A stretch of 12,677 nt of DNA from an uncultured Lachnospiraceae bacterium. Its GTDB lineage: Bacteria; Bacillota; Clostridia; Lachnospirales; Lachnospiraceae. The position numbers and the translations under genes were made by a program. The notes beneath the pieces were generated by a model. It did not search any database. It was not told the DNA's origin and worked only from the letters and a program-made list of their open reading frames with translations. Positions 1 to 6,230 of this stretch are shown here, piece after piece (positions within the stretch are counted from its first letter, which is position 1; every line of letters begins with the position of its first letter). Location: NCBI GenBank assembly GCA_937901625.1, contig CALDIE010000063.1, positions 1-12,677 of the forward strand, in the 5' to 3' direction.

Positions 1-5
1 ATGTG

Positions 6-30
6 CAAAAGTGCGTAAGCACGTGTTTTG
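6..30 (+). terminator. Possible weak terminator of an unseen upstream gene
   Basis: A 4-bp stem GTGC/GCAC (11-14 with 19-22) carries the tetraloop GTAA. It can be extended by CAAAA (6-10) pairing with TTTTG (26-30) across a three-base bulge. The U-rich 3' side suits an intrinsic terminator, but the stem is short and no upstream gene is visible, so this is tentative. The rest of 1-89 holds no convincing gene. Confidence 0.25.
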
Positions 31-89
31 TGAATGGGGTTCTGAATAGTTACCTTATCTTTAAGAAATCCCGTTAAGGGAAATGCTTC

Positions 90-118
90 TTGACAAAAAA
101 GAAAAATGATTTTACATT
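90..118 (+). promoter_or_regulatory. purF promoter, housekeeping sigma type
   Basis: The -35 TTGACA (90-95) matches consensus exactly and lies 17 bp from a -10 TACATT (113-118). The predicted start is near 125, only a few bases before the hexaloop hairpin at 129-142. The match and spacing are seen directly; activity is inferred. Confidence 0.75.
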
Positions 119-128
119 AACGATTGTG

Positions 129-142
129 AGGCAAAGGGGTCT
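129..142 (+). promoter_or_regulatory. purF leader hexaloop hairpin (candidate ANTAR-type antiterminator)
   Basis: AGGC (129-132) pairs with GTCT (139-142), including one G-U pair, around the six-base loop AAAGGG (133-138). The loop has A at position 1 and G at position 4, the bases conserved in RNA targets of ANTAR-domain antiterminators. The hairpin shares its loop and 3' arm with the 5' arm of the terminator at 133-166, so only one of the two can form. The stem alone is weak; support comes from matching elements before glnN, amt and gltB. Confidence 0.55.
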
Positions 143-166
143 ATGCAGAAGCGTGGGTCTCTTTTT
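133..166 (+). terminator. Leader terminator (attenuator) upstream of purF
   Basis: Bases 133-146 pair with 151-164 in an uninterrupted 14-bp stem (five G-U pairs) with loop AGAA (147-150). The 3' arm runs into the T tract 162-166. The structure lies between the purF promoter and its ribosome binding site, so it should stop transcription unless the overlapping hexaloop hairpin forms first. The many wobble pairs may make it easy to melt. Confidence 0.6.
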
Positions 167-239
167 GCGTTGACGGAGAATAGAGGGATTTCATCACTCC
201 TAACATCATTTAATTGAAAAAGCATGGAAAGGGCAGAAT

Positions 240-1652
240 ATGTATAATCAGTTTCATGAAGAATGCGGCGTGTTCGGAATACGAACACCAAAGACCAATG
301 ATATAGGGGGATATGTTTACCACGGACTTTTCGCTTTGCAGCACAGGGGACAGGAGGCTGCCGGTATTGCTGTCAATGAGGAACGTATCATCCGTTATCA
401 CAAAGGTCTTGGGCTGGTAAATGAAGTGTTCGGGGAAAATGAAATGCAGGCTCTGGGGAAGGGGACGATCGCTGTCGGACACGTAAGGTATTCTACCAGC
501 GGCGGGAATAACGTGATGAACGCCCAACCTATGGTAGTAAAGCATGTCAAAGGTCAGCTGGCGTTATGCCACAACGGAAATCTGACCAATTCGTACGAAC
601 TCAGAAGAAAACTGGAGTTATCCGGATGTATTTTTCAGACCAGCTCGGATACGGAGGTGATCTCCTACCTGATCATCGGTAACCGTCTTGTTACCGCTTC
701 CATAGAAGAAGCGGTGGAAAAGACGATGGATGAGCTGGAGGGAGCGTATTCGCTGGTGATGATGAGCCCGGCAAAACTGCTGGCCGTGCGCGATCCTCAC
801 GGTTTAAGACCTCTGTGTTACGGGCTGAAGGGAGACGGGAGTATCGTCTTTGCCTCGGAAAGCTGCGCGTTGGATGCGGTAGGAGCGGAGCTTGTAAGGG
901 AGTTGGAGCCCGGCGAAATCATGATCGTCGACGAAAACGGACTTCGAAGCATAAGGTCGCATTGCGGGAAGAAGAAACCTTCTCTTTGCGTGTTTGAATA
1001 TATCTATTTCGCAAGACCGGACTCGCGTATAGACGGGCTTAGTGTTCATACAGCCCGCTATGAATCCGGCAAGCGGCTGGCTATGGAGTATCCCTGTGAC
1101 GCGGACGCAGTGATCGGCGTGCCTGATTCGGGACTGGACGCGGCGCTTGGTTTTGCCAAAGAATCGGGAATACCCTATGGGATCGGTCTGGTCAAGAACA
1201 AGTACATAGGCCGTAGTTTCATTGCGCCCACACAGGAAAGTCGGAATGAATTGGTGGATCTTAAGTTAAATACTATAGAGGAAGCGCTTTACGGGAAACG
1301 TATTGTATTGATCGATGACTCGATCGTGCGGGGTACGACAAGCGCGCGTATCGTAAAGCTCATTCGGAAAGCAGGGGCAAAAGAAGTGCATATGAGGATC
1401 TCCGCGCCTCCTTTTTTGCATCCCTGTTATTACGGGACGGATATCGATTCCAAAAACAGCCTGATCGCCAACGGTCATTCCGTCGAAGACATCGCAAAAC
1501 TGATCGATGTGGATTCGCTTGGGTTTTTAAGTGTGTCGGCTTTAAAAGAGATTGCGGGGGAAAATACCTGCTGCGCTTGTTTTAACGGGGCGTATCCGAC
1601 ACCTGTTCCGCAGCACGCCCAAAAGGAAAGATTTGAGGTGTCAGAGGAATAA
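240..1652 (+). CDS. purF: Amidophosphoribosyltransferase (glutamine PRPP amidotransferase)
   Basis: This cytosolic enzyme makes 5-phosphoribosylamine from PRPP using the amide nitrogen of glutamine, the first committed step of purine synthesis. The 470-residue length fits the iron-sulfur Bacillus-type family (about 475). An 8-residue propeptide (MYNQFHEE) precedes Cys9, which should become the catalytic N-terminal cysteine after processing. Glutaminase motifs RYSTSG (83-88) and HNGN (111-114) follow. The phosphoribosyltransferase domain carries the PRPP loop VLIDDSIVRGTTS (356-368). Cys250, Cys396, Cys444 and Cys447 sit where the 4Fe-4S ligands of this class lie. The start at 240 follows GGAAAGGG (226-233) at good spacing. 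It stands alone here rather than in a pur operon, beside ammonium assimilation genes, and has the same kind of attenuator leader as they do. No clear terminator follows it before the glnN promoter. Confidence 0.97.
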   Translation: MYNQFHEECGVFGIRTPKTNDIGGYVYHGLFALQHRGQEAAGIAVNEERIIRYHKGLGLVNEVFGENEMQALGKGTIAVGHVRYSTSGGNNVMNAQPMVVKHVKGQLALCHNGNLTNSYELRRKLELSGCIFQTSSDTEVISYLIIGNRLVTASIEEAVEKTMDELEGAYSLVMMSPAKLLAVRDPHGLRPLCYGLKGDGSIVFASESCALDAVGAELVRELEPGEIMIVDENGLRSIRSHCGKKKPSLCVFEYIYFARPDSRIDGLSVHTARYESGKRLAMEYPCDADAVIGVPDSGLDAALGFAKESGIPYGIGLVKNKYIGRSFIAPTQESRNELVDLKLNTIEEALYGKRIVLIDDSIVRGTTSARIVKLIRKAGAKEVHMRISAPPFLHPCYYGTDIDSKNSLIANGHSVEDIAKLIDVDSLGFLSVSALKEIAGENTCCACFNGAYPTPVPQHAQKERFEVSEE

Positions 1653-1694
1653 CAGGATAAGCAAAAAAATAATTGAAAAAAATTAAAATAGTTA

Positions 1695-1723
1695 TTGACA
1701 AAAACCAAATTAGAGTTTATTTT
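1695..1723 (+). promoter_or_regulatory. glnN promoter, housekeeping sigma type
   Basis: TTGACA (1695-1700) and TATTTT (1718-1723) are 17 bp apart in an AT-rich stretch after purF. The predicted start near 1730 leaves only a few bases before the hexaloop hairpin at 1735. No TnrA/GlnR-type operator was recognised nearby. Confidence 0.7.
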
Positions 1724-1734
1724 AGGATACTGTA

Positions 1735-1750
1735 AGGACAAGGGCGTCTT
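1735..1750 (+). promoter_or_regulatory. glnN leader hexaloop hairpin (candidate ANTAR-type antiterminator)
   Basis: AGGAC (1735-1739) pairs with GTCTT (1746-1750), including one G-U pair, around loop AAGGGC (1740-1745). The loop has A at position 1 and G at position 4. Bases 1743-1750 also form the start of the terminator 5' arm, so the folds exclude each other. A second upstream hairpin with the same loop signature was searched for and not found within the predicted transcript. Confidence 0.6.
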
Positions 1751-1780
1751 GGAGAAATTCTCCGAGGCGCCTTTTCTTTT
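1743..1780 (+). terminator. Leader terminator (attenuator) upstream of glnN
   Basis: Bases 1743-1755 pair with 1759-1771 in a 13-bp stem with two G-U pairs and a tight AAT loop, followed by TTTTCTTTT (1772-1780). It starts about 13 bases after the predicted transcript start and more than 150 bases before glnN. That placement fits premature termination control; it could also catch read-through from purF. The 3' arm ends in GAGGCGCC, the same octamer as in the gltB leader terminator. Confidence 0.75.
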
Positions 1781-1821
1781 GTCCGGAATCCCGATAAAGT
1801 CTCCTGCAGGGACAGAAAGAG

Positions 1822-1871
1822 GGATCTTAAAGAAGTCGAAGGATCGTAAAGATCATACAGTGGCCACTGTA
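1822..1871 (+). promoter_or_regulatory. Direct repeat and 16-bp palindrome in the glnN leader
   Basis: The leader holds an 11-base direct repeat, GGATCTTAAAG (1822-1832) and GGATCGTAAAG (1841-1851), ten of eleven bases identical and 19 bases apart, about two helical turns. It is followed by a perfect 16-base palindrome, TACAGTGG/CCACTGTA (1856-1871). GATCTT (1823-1828) can also pair with AAGATC (1849-1854). The role is unknown: a dimeric repressor site, a cruciform or an RNA hairpin are all possible. Confidence 0.35.
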
Positions 1872-1937
1872 CGGAAAGAAGAGACAGAAAGTAAAACATG
1901 ACGCTGCCGGAATCGGGAGAGAGTCAGTGAGGAGGCT

Positions 1938-4040
1938 ATGATGGAAAAACAGAATGTACCGGAAATCTTCGGAACGATGGTATTTGATGACAGAGTAATG
2001 AGAGCGCGTCTTTCTTCGGAAGTATACAATTCCCTTAAGAAGACGATCGATGAAAACACGAAGCTGGACGTGGATGTAGCTGAGGCTGTTGCCCAGGAAA
2101 TGAAAGAGTGGGCTGTAGAAAAGGGCGCGACTCATTTCACACACTGGTTTCAGCCGCTCACCGGTGTGACAGCGGAAAAGCATGACAGTTTTATCAGTCC
2201 TTCTCCGGATGGCGGTGTGATCATGGAATTTTCCGGCAAGGAACTGATCAAGGGTGAGCCGGACGCATCCTCCTTCCCTTCCGGCGGACTGAGAGCTACC
2301 TTTGAGGCGAGAGGATATACCGCATGGGATCCTACATCGTATGCGTTTATCAAAGATCACACACTGTGCATACCGACAGCGTTCTGCTCCTATTCCGGGG
2401 ATGCATTGGATAAGAAGACACCGTTGCTCAGATCCATGCAGGCACTGGATAAGCAGGCAAAGAGAATCCTGGCACTGTTTGGAAAGAAAGTAAAGTATGT
2501 ACGCACAAGCGTCGGATCGGAACAGGAGTATTTTCTGGTGGATGAGAAAGTCTTCAACCAGAGACCGGATCTGATCTATACCGGAAGAACCCTTTTCGGA
2601 GCGATGCCCCCGAAGGGACAGGAGCTGGATGATCATTATTTTGGCGTGATCAAGCCCAGGGTTACGGCTTTCATGGAGGATTTAAACACCGAGCTCTGGA
2701 AGCTTGGAATCCTCGCAAAGACCGAACATAACGAGGTGGCACCTGCACAACACGAGTTGGCCCCTATCTTTTCCACCACGAATGTGGCAACCGATAATAA
2801 CCAGCTTACGATGGAGATCATGCAAAAGGTAGCCAGAAAGCACGGCCTTGTATGCCTGCTTCACGAGAAACCTTTTGCGGGAGTTAACGGATCCGGTAAA
2901 CACAATAACTGGTCGATGGCAACCGATGAAGGTGTAAATCTTCTTTCTCCCGGAGCAACCCCTTATGAGAATGCACAGTTTTTGTTATTCCTGACAGCAG
3001 TGATCAAGGCAGTGGATGAGTACCAGGATCTGTTAAGACTCTCCGTAGCAACTGCAGGAAACGATCATCGCTTAGGAGCGAACGAAGCTCCTCCCGCGAT
3101 CATATCGGTATTTTTGGGAGATGAGATTACCGCGATCTTAGACGCGATCAAGTCGGACGCACCGTACGAAGGAAAGGAGAGAGAGATCTTAAAGCTGGGA
3201 GTTCATTCTCTTCCCCGGTTCTCCAAGGATACGACAGATCGTAACCGTACATCACCGTTTGCCTTTACCGGCAATAAGTTTGAGTTCCGTTCACTCGGAT
3301 CCTCCAACAGTATTGCCTGCTGCAATATCATGTTAAATGCGGCTGTGGCAGATGCCCTTAGGGAGTTTGCGGATCGCCTGGAAGGTGTTGAGAACTTTGA
3401 AGAGGAACTTCATAACCTCATCAAGGAAACGATCAAGGCTCATGAGCGTATCATTTTTAACGGAAACGGATATACCGATGAGTGGGTAAAGGAGGCAACG
3501 GAGGTAAGAGGTCTTTCGAATTTGAAGACAACCGCGGATGCCATGCCTCATCTTCTGGATGAGAAGAATAAGAAGATGTTGACCGGACTTAAGGTATTTA
3601 GCGAATCCGAGTTACATTCCAGATGCGAGATCATGTTGGAGAATTACTGCAAGACCGTTAATATCGAAGGTCATACCATGGTAGATATGGTGCGGAAGAA
3701 TTACCTTCCCGCAATCGAACAGAATCTCTATAACCTGGCTAAGGCCGTATCCATGATGAAATCCGTCAGCAATCAGGTAAAGTGTAAGTATGAGGTTTCG
3801 ACCATGGAGAGACTATCGGAGCTGACCGATGAGATTCTCGATAAGGTGGAGGATCTGGAGAAGGCATTGGCAGATCTTAAGGGATACGATGAGATCATTA
3901 AGACTTCTGAGGCTATCCGTGATGATGTATTACCGAAGATGGAAAAGCTTCGTAAGTATGTAGACGAAGCAGAGATGCTTTCCGGCGAAAAGTGTTGGCC
4001 GTTCCCGAGCTACGGAAAGCTTTTGTTTAGCGTATATTGA
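1938..4040 (+). CDS. glnN: Glutamine synthetase type III (GSIII)
   Basis: The enzyme joins ammonium to glutamate with ATP to give glutamine; GSIII works as a large cytosolic oligomer. The 700-residue length fits the family (about 700-730), far longer than GSI. GSIII motifs appear in order: FTHWFQPLTG (67-76), a GGLRATFEARGYTAWDP block near 115-130, SEQEYF (194-199, metal-binding glutamates), an APAQHELAP segment near 270, the catalytic NGSGKHNNW (317-325) and NRTSPFAFTGNKFEFRS (436-452). A long helical C-terminal region is present. Two adjacent ATGs occur; the ribosome site GGAGG (1931-1935) ends two bases before the first and five before the second, so translation may start at 1941. It is the only glutamine synthetase in the window and lies just upstream of the ammonium channel. 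Control by the leader attenuator is inferred. Confidence 0.97.
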   Translation: MMEKQNVPEIFGTMVFDDRVMRARLSSEVYNSLKKTIDENTKLDVDVAEAVAQEMKEWAVEKGATHFTHWFQPLTGVTAEKHDSFISPSPDGGVIMEFSGKELIKGEPDASSFPSGGLRATFEARGYTAWDPTSYAFIKDHTLCIPTAFCSYSGDALDKKTPLLRSMQALDKQAKRILALFGKKVKYVRTSVGSEQEYFLVDEKVFNQRPDLIYTGRTLFGAMPPKGQELDDHYFGVIKPRVTAFMEDLNTELWKLGILAKTEHNEVAPAQHELAPIFSTTNVATDNNQLTMEIMQKVARKHGLVCLLHEKPFAGVNGSGKHNNWSMATDEGVNLLSPGATPYENAQFLLFLTAVIKAVDEYQDLLRLSVATAGNDHRLGANEAPPAIISVFLGDEITAILDAIKSDAPYEGKEREILKLGVHSLPRFSKDTTDRNRTSPFAFTGNKFEFRSLGSSNSIACCNIMLNAAVADALREFADRLEGVENFEEELHNLIKETIKAHERIIFNGNGYTDEWVKEATEVRGLSNLKTTADAMPHLLDEKNKKMLTGLKVFSESELHSRCEIMLENYCKTVNIEGHTMVDMVRKNYLPAIEQNLYNLAKAVSMMKSVSNQVKCKYEVSTMERLSELTDEILDKVEDLEKALADLKGYDEIIKTSEAIRDDVLPKMEKLRKYVDEAEMLSGEKCWPFPSYGKLLFSVY

Positions 4041-4086
4041 TCGGGAAATTTCCAAGAGTCTACAACAACGACCGTACAATGTAAGT

Positions 4087-4136
4087 AAAAAGGTCATTCC
4101 ACAAAGGCGTGGTGCTGATGATGGAATGACCTTTTT
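4087..4136 (+). terminator. Terminator between glnN and amt, possibly controllable
   Basis: GGTCATTCCA (4092-4101) pairs perfectly with TGGAATGACC (4122-4131), extended to 15 bp by A4087-4091 with T4132-4136; the T run doubles as terminator tail. The 20-base loop contains most of a hexaloop hairpin. The A-tract/T-tract symmetry means it could also end transcription on the opposite strand. If no promoter lies inside the gap, amt expression depends on passing this terminator. Bases GACC (4070-4073) could pair with GGTC (4092-4095) to oppose it. Confidence 0.8.
4099..4112 (+). promoter_or_regulatory. amt leader hexaloop hairpin (candidate ANTAR-type element)
   Basis: CCAC (4099-4102) pairs with GTGG (4109-4112) around loop AAAGGC (4103-4108), with A at position 1 and G at position 4. 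It shares CCA (4099-4101) with the top of the terminator stem. Unlike the other leaders, only three top base pairs compete, so the remaining 12-bp terminator stem could coexist with it. A possible -10 TACAAT (4075-4080) lies upstream but has no good -35. Confidence 0.5.
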
Positions 4137-4160
4137 ATATGAATCTTTGAATAATACGGG

Positions 4161-4189
4161 CAACCGGAGGAATAGGAGACTTCCGGTTG
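4161..4189 (+). promoter_or_regulatory. Hairpin just before the amt ribosome binding site
   Basis: CAACCGGAG (4161-4169) pairs with TTCCGGTTG (4181-4189) in 9 bp with an 11-base loop. There is no T tract after it, so it is not a terminator. It ends nine bases before the AAGGAGG (4198-4204). It may protect the 5' end of a processed amt message or affect initiation; the function is not known. Confidence 0.45.
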
Positions 4190-4212
4190 ACTAATATAAG
4201 GAGGAATCGACT

Positions 4213-5985
4213 ATGACAGAAGAGATTATGAACCTATTGGATGGAGAAGTGTTCTCCGTATGGTTTTTGGCAGGTGCCGCACTTGTATTCTGGATGCAGG
4301 CCGGATTTGCGATGTGTGAGGCCGGTTTTACCAGAGCAAAAAATGCCGGAAACATCATTATGAAGAACCTGATGGATTTCTGTATCGGTACTGTGGTGTG
4401 GTTTATCTGCGGCGCGTCACTGATGATGGGAGAAAATGTATTGGGTGGTTTCGCGGGAGGATTCAGTTTTGATGTATTTACCGATTACGCCAATTTTGAT
4501 TATTCTTCCTTCGTGTTTAACCTTGTATTCTGCGCGACGACGGCTACGATCGTATCCGGCTCCATGGCGGAGAGAACCAAGTTTTCCAGTTACTGTATTT
4601 ATTCGGCGATCATTTCCGCGATCATCTACCCCATCGAGGCGCACTGGACCTGGGGTGGCGGCTTTTTGGCACAGTGGGGATTTCATGATTACGCAGGATC
4701 CAACTGTATCCATATGGTAGGCGGTATCTGTGCTTTTATCGGCGCATGGATGCTGGGACCCAGGATCGGTAAGTTTGAAAAGGATGAAAACGGCAAGGTA
4801 GTGAAGGTGAATGCATTTCCCGGTCACAACCTTGTGATCGCGGCACTCGGTGTGTTTATCCTTTGGCTTGGATGGTACGGATTTAACGGCGCGGCAGCAA
4901 CCGATGTTCCTACGCTTGGTTCCGTATTCCTGACCACGACGATAGCACCGGCTGTAGCAACGGTTGTATGTATGATCTTTACCTGGATCAAATATAAAAA
5001 GCCGGATGTGTCCATGTGTCTGAATGCATCTTTGGCAGGTCTGGTTGCCATTACGGCTCCTTGTGACGTAACGGATTGTTTCGGTTCCGCCATCATTGGC
5101 GCTGTAGCAGGACTTCTGGTAGTGTTTGGCGTATGGTTTAACGACCATGTAACACATGTAGATGACCCTGTAGGTGCAGTTGCCGTTCATATGTTAAACG
5201 GTATCTGGGGTACCATCGCGGTAGGTCTGTTCGCAACTTCGAGCGCCCCGGGATTTGCCTTGGCAGGAATCACGGAAGGTCTTTTCTACGGTGGCGGTGT
5301 CAGTCAGTTGATCAAGCAGTTGGGTGGTATGGCGGTTACTATCCTTTGGACCGTGATCACTATTACGATCGCGTTTTTGATCATTAAGAAGACGATCGGT
5401 TTAAGAGTATCCGAAGAGGAGGAAATCGAAGGTCTGGATGCAACAGAGCACGGTCTTGCAAGCGCATATGCAGGTTTTTCCATTATCGATATGAGTGCCG
5501 GTACTATGGGTGAAAATGAGAATACCAGTCTCGGCATCAGCGATTATGACAAGGCCAGCAAGGCACAGCGTGACGCGGCTGTTCCTGTCGAGGATACAAC
5601 TGTACACTTAAGAGAAGCCGGTCTGGATACAGGTATGCACAAAGTTGTTATCATCACCAAGCTTTCGAGATATGACAAGATCAAGAGAGCCCTTAATGAG
5701 CTCGGTATCACCGGTATCACAGTAACACAGGTAACAGGTTGCGGCATTCAGAAAGGTACCGGACAAATGTATCGTGGCGTTGAGATGGATATGACGCTGC
5801 TTCCGAAGATTAAGATCGAAGTTGTTGTCAGCAAGATTCCGGTGGACAGTGTAATTGAGACGGCCAAGAAGACATTGTATACCGGCAAGATCGGTGACGG
5901 TAAAATATTTGTTTATCCTGTAAGCCGTGTGGTTAAGATCCGCACCGGTGAGGAAGATTTTGATGCATTGCAGGATGTTGAGTAA
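4213..5985 (+). CDS. amt: Ammonium channel Amt fused to a C-terminal PII (GlnK) domain
   Basis: This inner-membrane protein should import ammonium and carry its own nitrogen/energy sensor. Residues about 14-396 form the Amt domain with many hydrophobic segments. Asp159 and His167 (HDYAGSNCIH) and His326 (VAVHMLNG) match the conserved aspartate and pore twin-histidines of AmtB. A charged segment (397-414, VSEEEEIEGLD) and a polar linker run to about 474. Residues 475-590 are a complete PII domain: HKVVIITK start, T-loop QKGTGQMYRG with Tyr520 where E. coli GlnK has its uridylylated Tyr51, and GKIGDGKIFV followed by RTGEED for nucleotide binding. PII proteins normally plug Amt pores reversibly; here the plug is tethered. 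The start follows AAGGAGG at 8 bases. Such fusions are known in some bacteria. No separate glnK is seen. Confidence 0.95.
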   Translation: MTEEIMNLLDGEVFSVWFLAGAALVFWMQAGFAMCEAGFTRAKNAGNIIMKNLMDFCIGTVVWFICGASLMMGENVLGGFAGGFSFDVFTDYANFDYSSFVFNLVFCATTATIVSGSMAERTKFSSYCIYSAIISAIIYPIEAHWTWGGGFLAQWGFHDYAGSNCIHMVGGICAFIGAWMLGPRIGKFEKDENGKVVKVNAFPGHNLVIAALGVFILWLGWYGFNGAAATDVPTLGSVFLTTTIAPAVATVVCMIFTWIKYKKPDVSMCLNASLAGLVAITAPCDVTDCFGSAIIGAVAGLLVVFGVWFNDHVTHVDDPVGAVAVHMLNGIWGTIAVGLFATSSAPGFALAGITEGLFYGGGVSQLIKQLGGMAVTILWTVITITIAFLIIKKTIGLRVSEEEEIEGLDATEHGLASAYAGFSIIDMSAGTMGENENTSLGISDYDKASKAQRDAAVPVEDTTVHLREAGLDTGMHKVVIITKLSRYDKIKRALNELGITGITVTQVTGCGIQKGTGQMYRGVEMDMTLLPKIKIEVVVSKIPVDSVIETAKKTLYTGKIGDGKIFVYPVSRVVKIRTGEEDFDALQDVE

Positions 5986-6020
5986 AGCTACTATCTAATG
6001 TTCGACATAAGACATCATAG

Positions 6021-6060
6021 GGTGGGCAGGATCCTTTGCACGGGATCCTGCTCATTCTAT
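6021..6060 (+). terminator. Terminator after amt-glnK
   Basis: GGGCAGGATCC (6024-6034) pairs with GGATCCTGCTC (6043-6053) in an 11-bp stem with one G-U pair and an 8-base loop. The tail ATTCTATTTA is only moderately T-rich, so termination may be partial. It separates amt from the gltB promoter. Confidence 0.7.
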
Positions 6061-6127
6061 TTACCGGGAGTCTCCTCTTTTGCAGATGCATCCAAAATTC
6101 AGCTTTAAAAAAAGTCGAAAAAACCTA

Positions 6128-6156
6128 TTGACTTTGAAAAAAGCCGGTAGTATAGT
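6128..6156 (+). promoter_or_regulatory. gltB promoter, housekeeping sigma type
   Basis: TTGACT (6128-6133) and TATAGT (6151-6156), 17 bp apart, are both one base from consensus. The predicted start near 6163 gives a leader long enough for two hairpins before the terminator at 6195, unlike purF and glnN. Confidence 0.75.
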
Positions 6157-6186
6157 ATCGTTTAGTTTTAGAGATAGAAGGATTAT

Positions 6187-6202
6187 GAAGCAACGGCGCT
6201 TC
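6187..6202 (+). promoter_or_regulatory. gltB leader hexaloop hairpin (candidate ANTAR-type antiterminator)
   Basis: GAAGC (6187-6191) pairs perfectly with GCTTC (6198-6202) around loop AACGGC (6192-6197), with A at position 1 and G at position 4. Bases 6195-6202 are also the first eight of the terminator 5' arm, the same register as at glnN. A weak upstream partner is possible: TTTT (6166-6169) with AGAA (6176-6179) around loop AGAGAT (6170-6175), again A1 and G4, seven bases before this hairpin. Confidence 0.65.
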
Positions 6203-6230
6203 GGGTTTTTGTAACCTGAGGCGCCTTTTT
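6195..6230 (+). terminator. Leader terminator (attenuator) upstream of gltB
   Basis: Bases 6195-6207 pair with 6213-6225 in a 13-bp stem with two G-U pairs and a TTTGT loop, followed by TTTTT (6226-6230) and more T-rich sequence. It lies between promoter and ribosome site, so it should reduce gltBD expression unless the hexaloop hairpin blocks it. The 3' arm ends in GAGGCGCC as at glnN. Confidence 0.8.

Noticed and set aside
71..83. Small inverted repeat CCC/GGG before the purF -35
   Set aside because: Three to four base pairs with no T tract; too weak to call.
143..217. 24-codon frame starting at ATG 143 in the purF leader, after AAAGGGG
   Set aside because: The spacing to the ribosome-like sequence is only three bases, which lie inside the terminator stem. 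No matching frame exists in the other leaders and the peptide resembles nothing I know.
1695..1901. 68-residue frame across the glnN promoter and leader
   Set aside because: It begins inside the -35 element with a non-start-like context and no ribosome site, and overlaps the terminator. Not a gene.
1827..2636. 269-residue frame on the opposite strand of glnN
   Set aside because: It lies antisense to conserved GSIII motifs, has an unnatural composition and no family resemblance.
4417..5190. 257-residue frame on the opposite strand of amt
   Set aside because: A mirror frame of a strongly conserved gene, rich in Cys, His and Arg, with no ribosome site or recognisable domain.
6185..6214. Nine-codon frame MKQRRFGFL in the gltB leader, ending in the terminator loop, with AGAAGG upstream
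   Set aside because: It resembles a leader-peptide attenuator, but the ribosome-site spacing is short, the codons are not rich in Glu or Gln, and the glnN leader has nothing similar. Most likely a chance frame over a conserved RNA structure.
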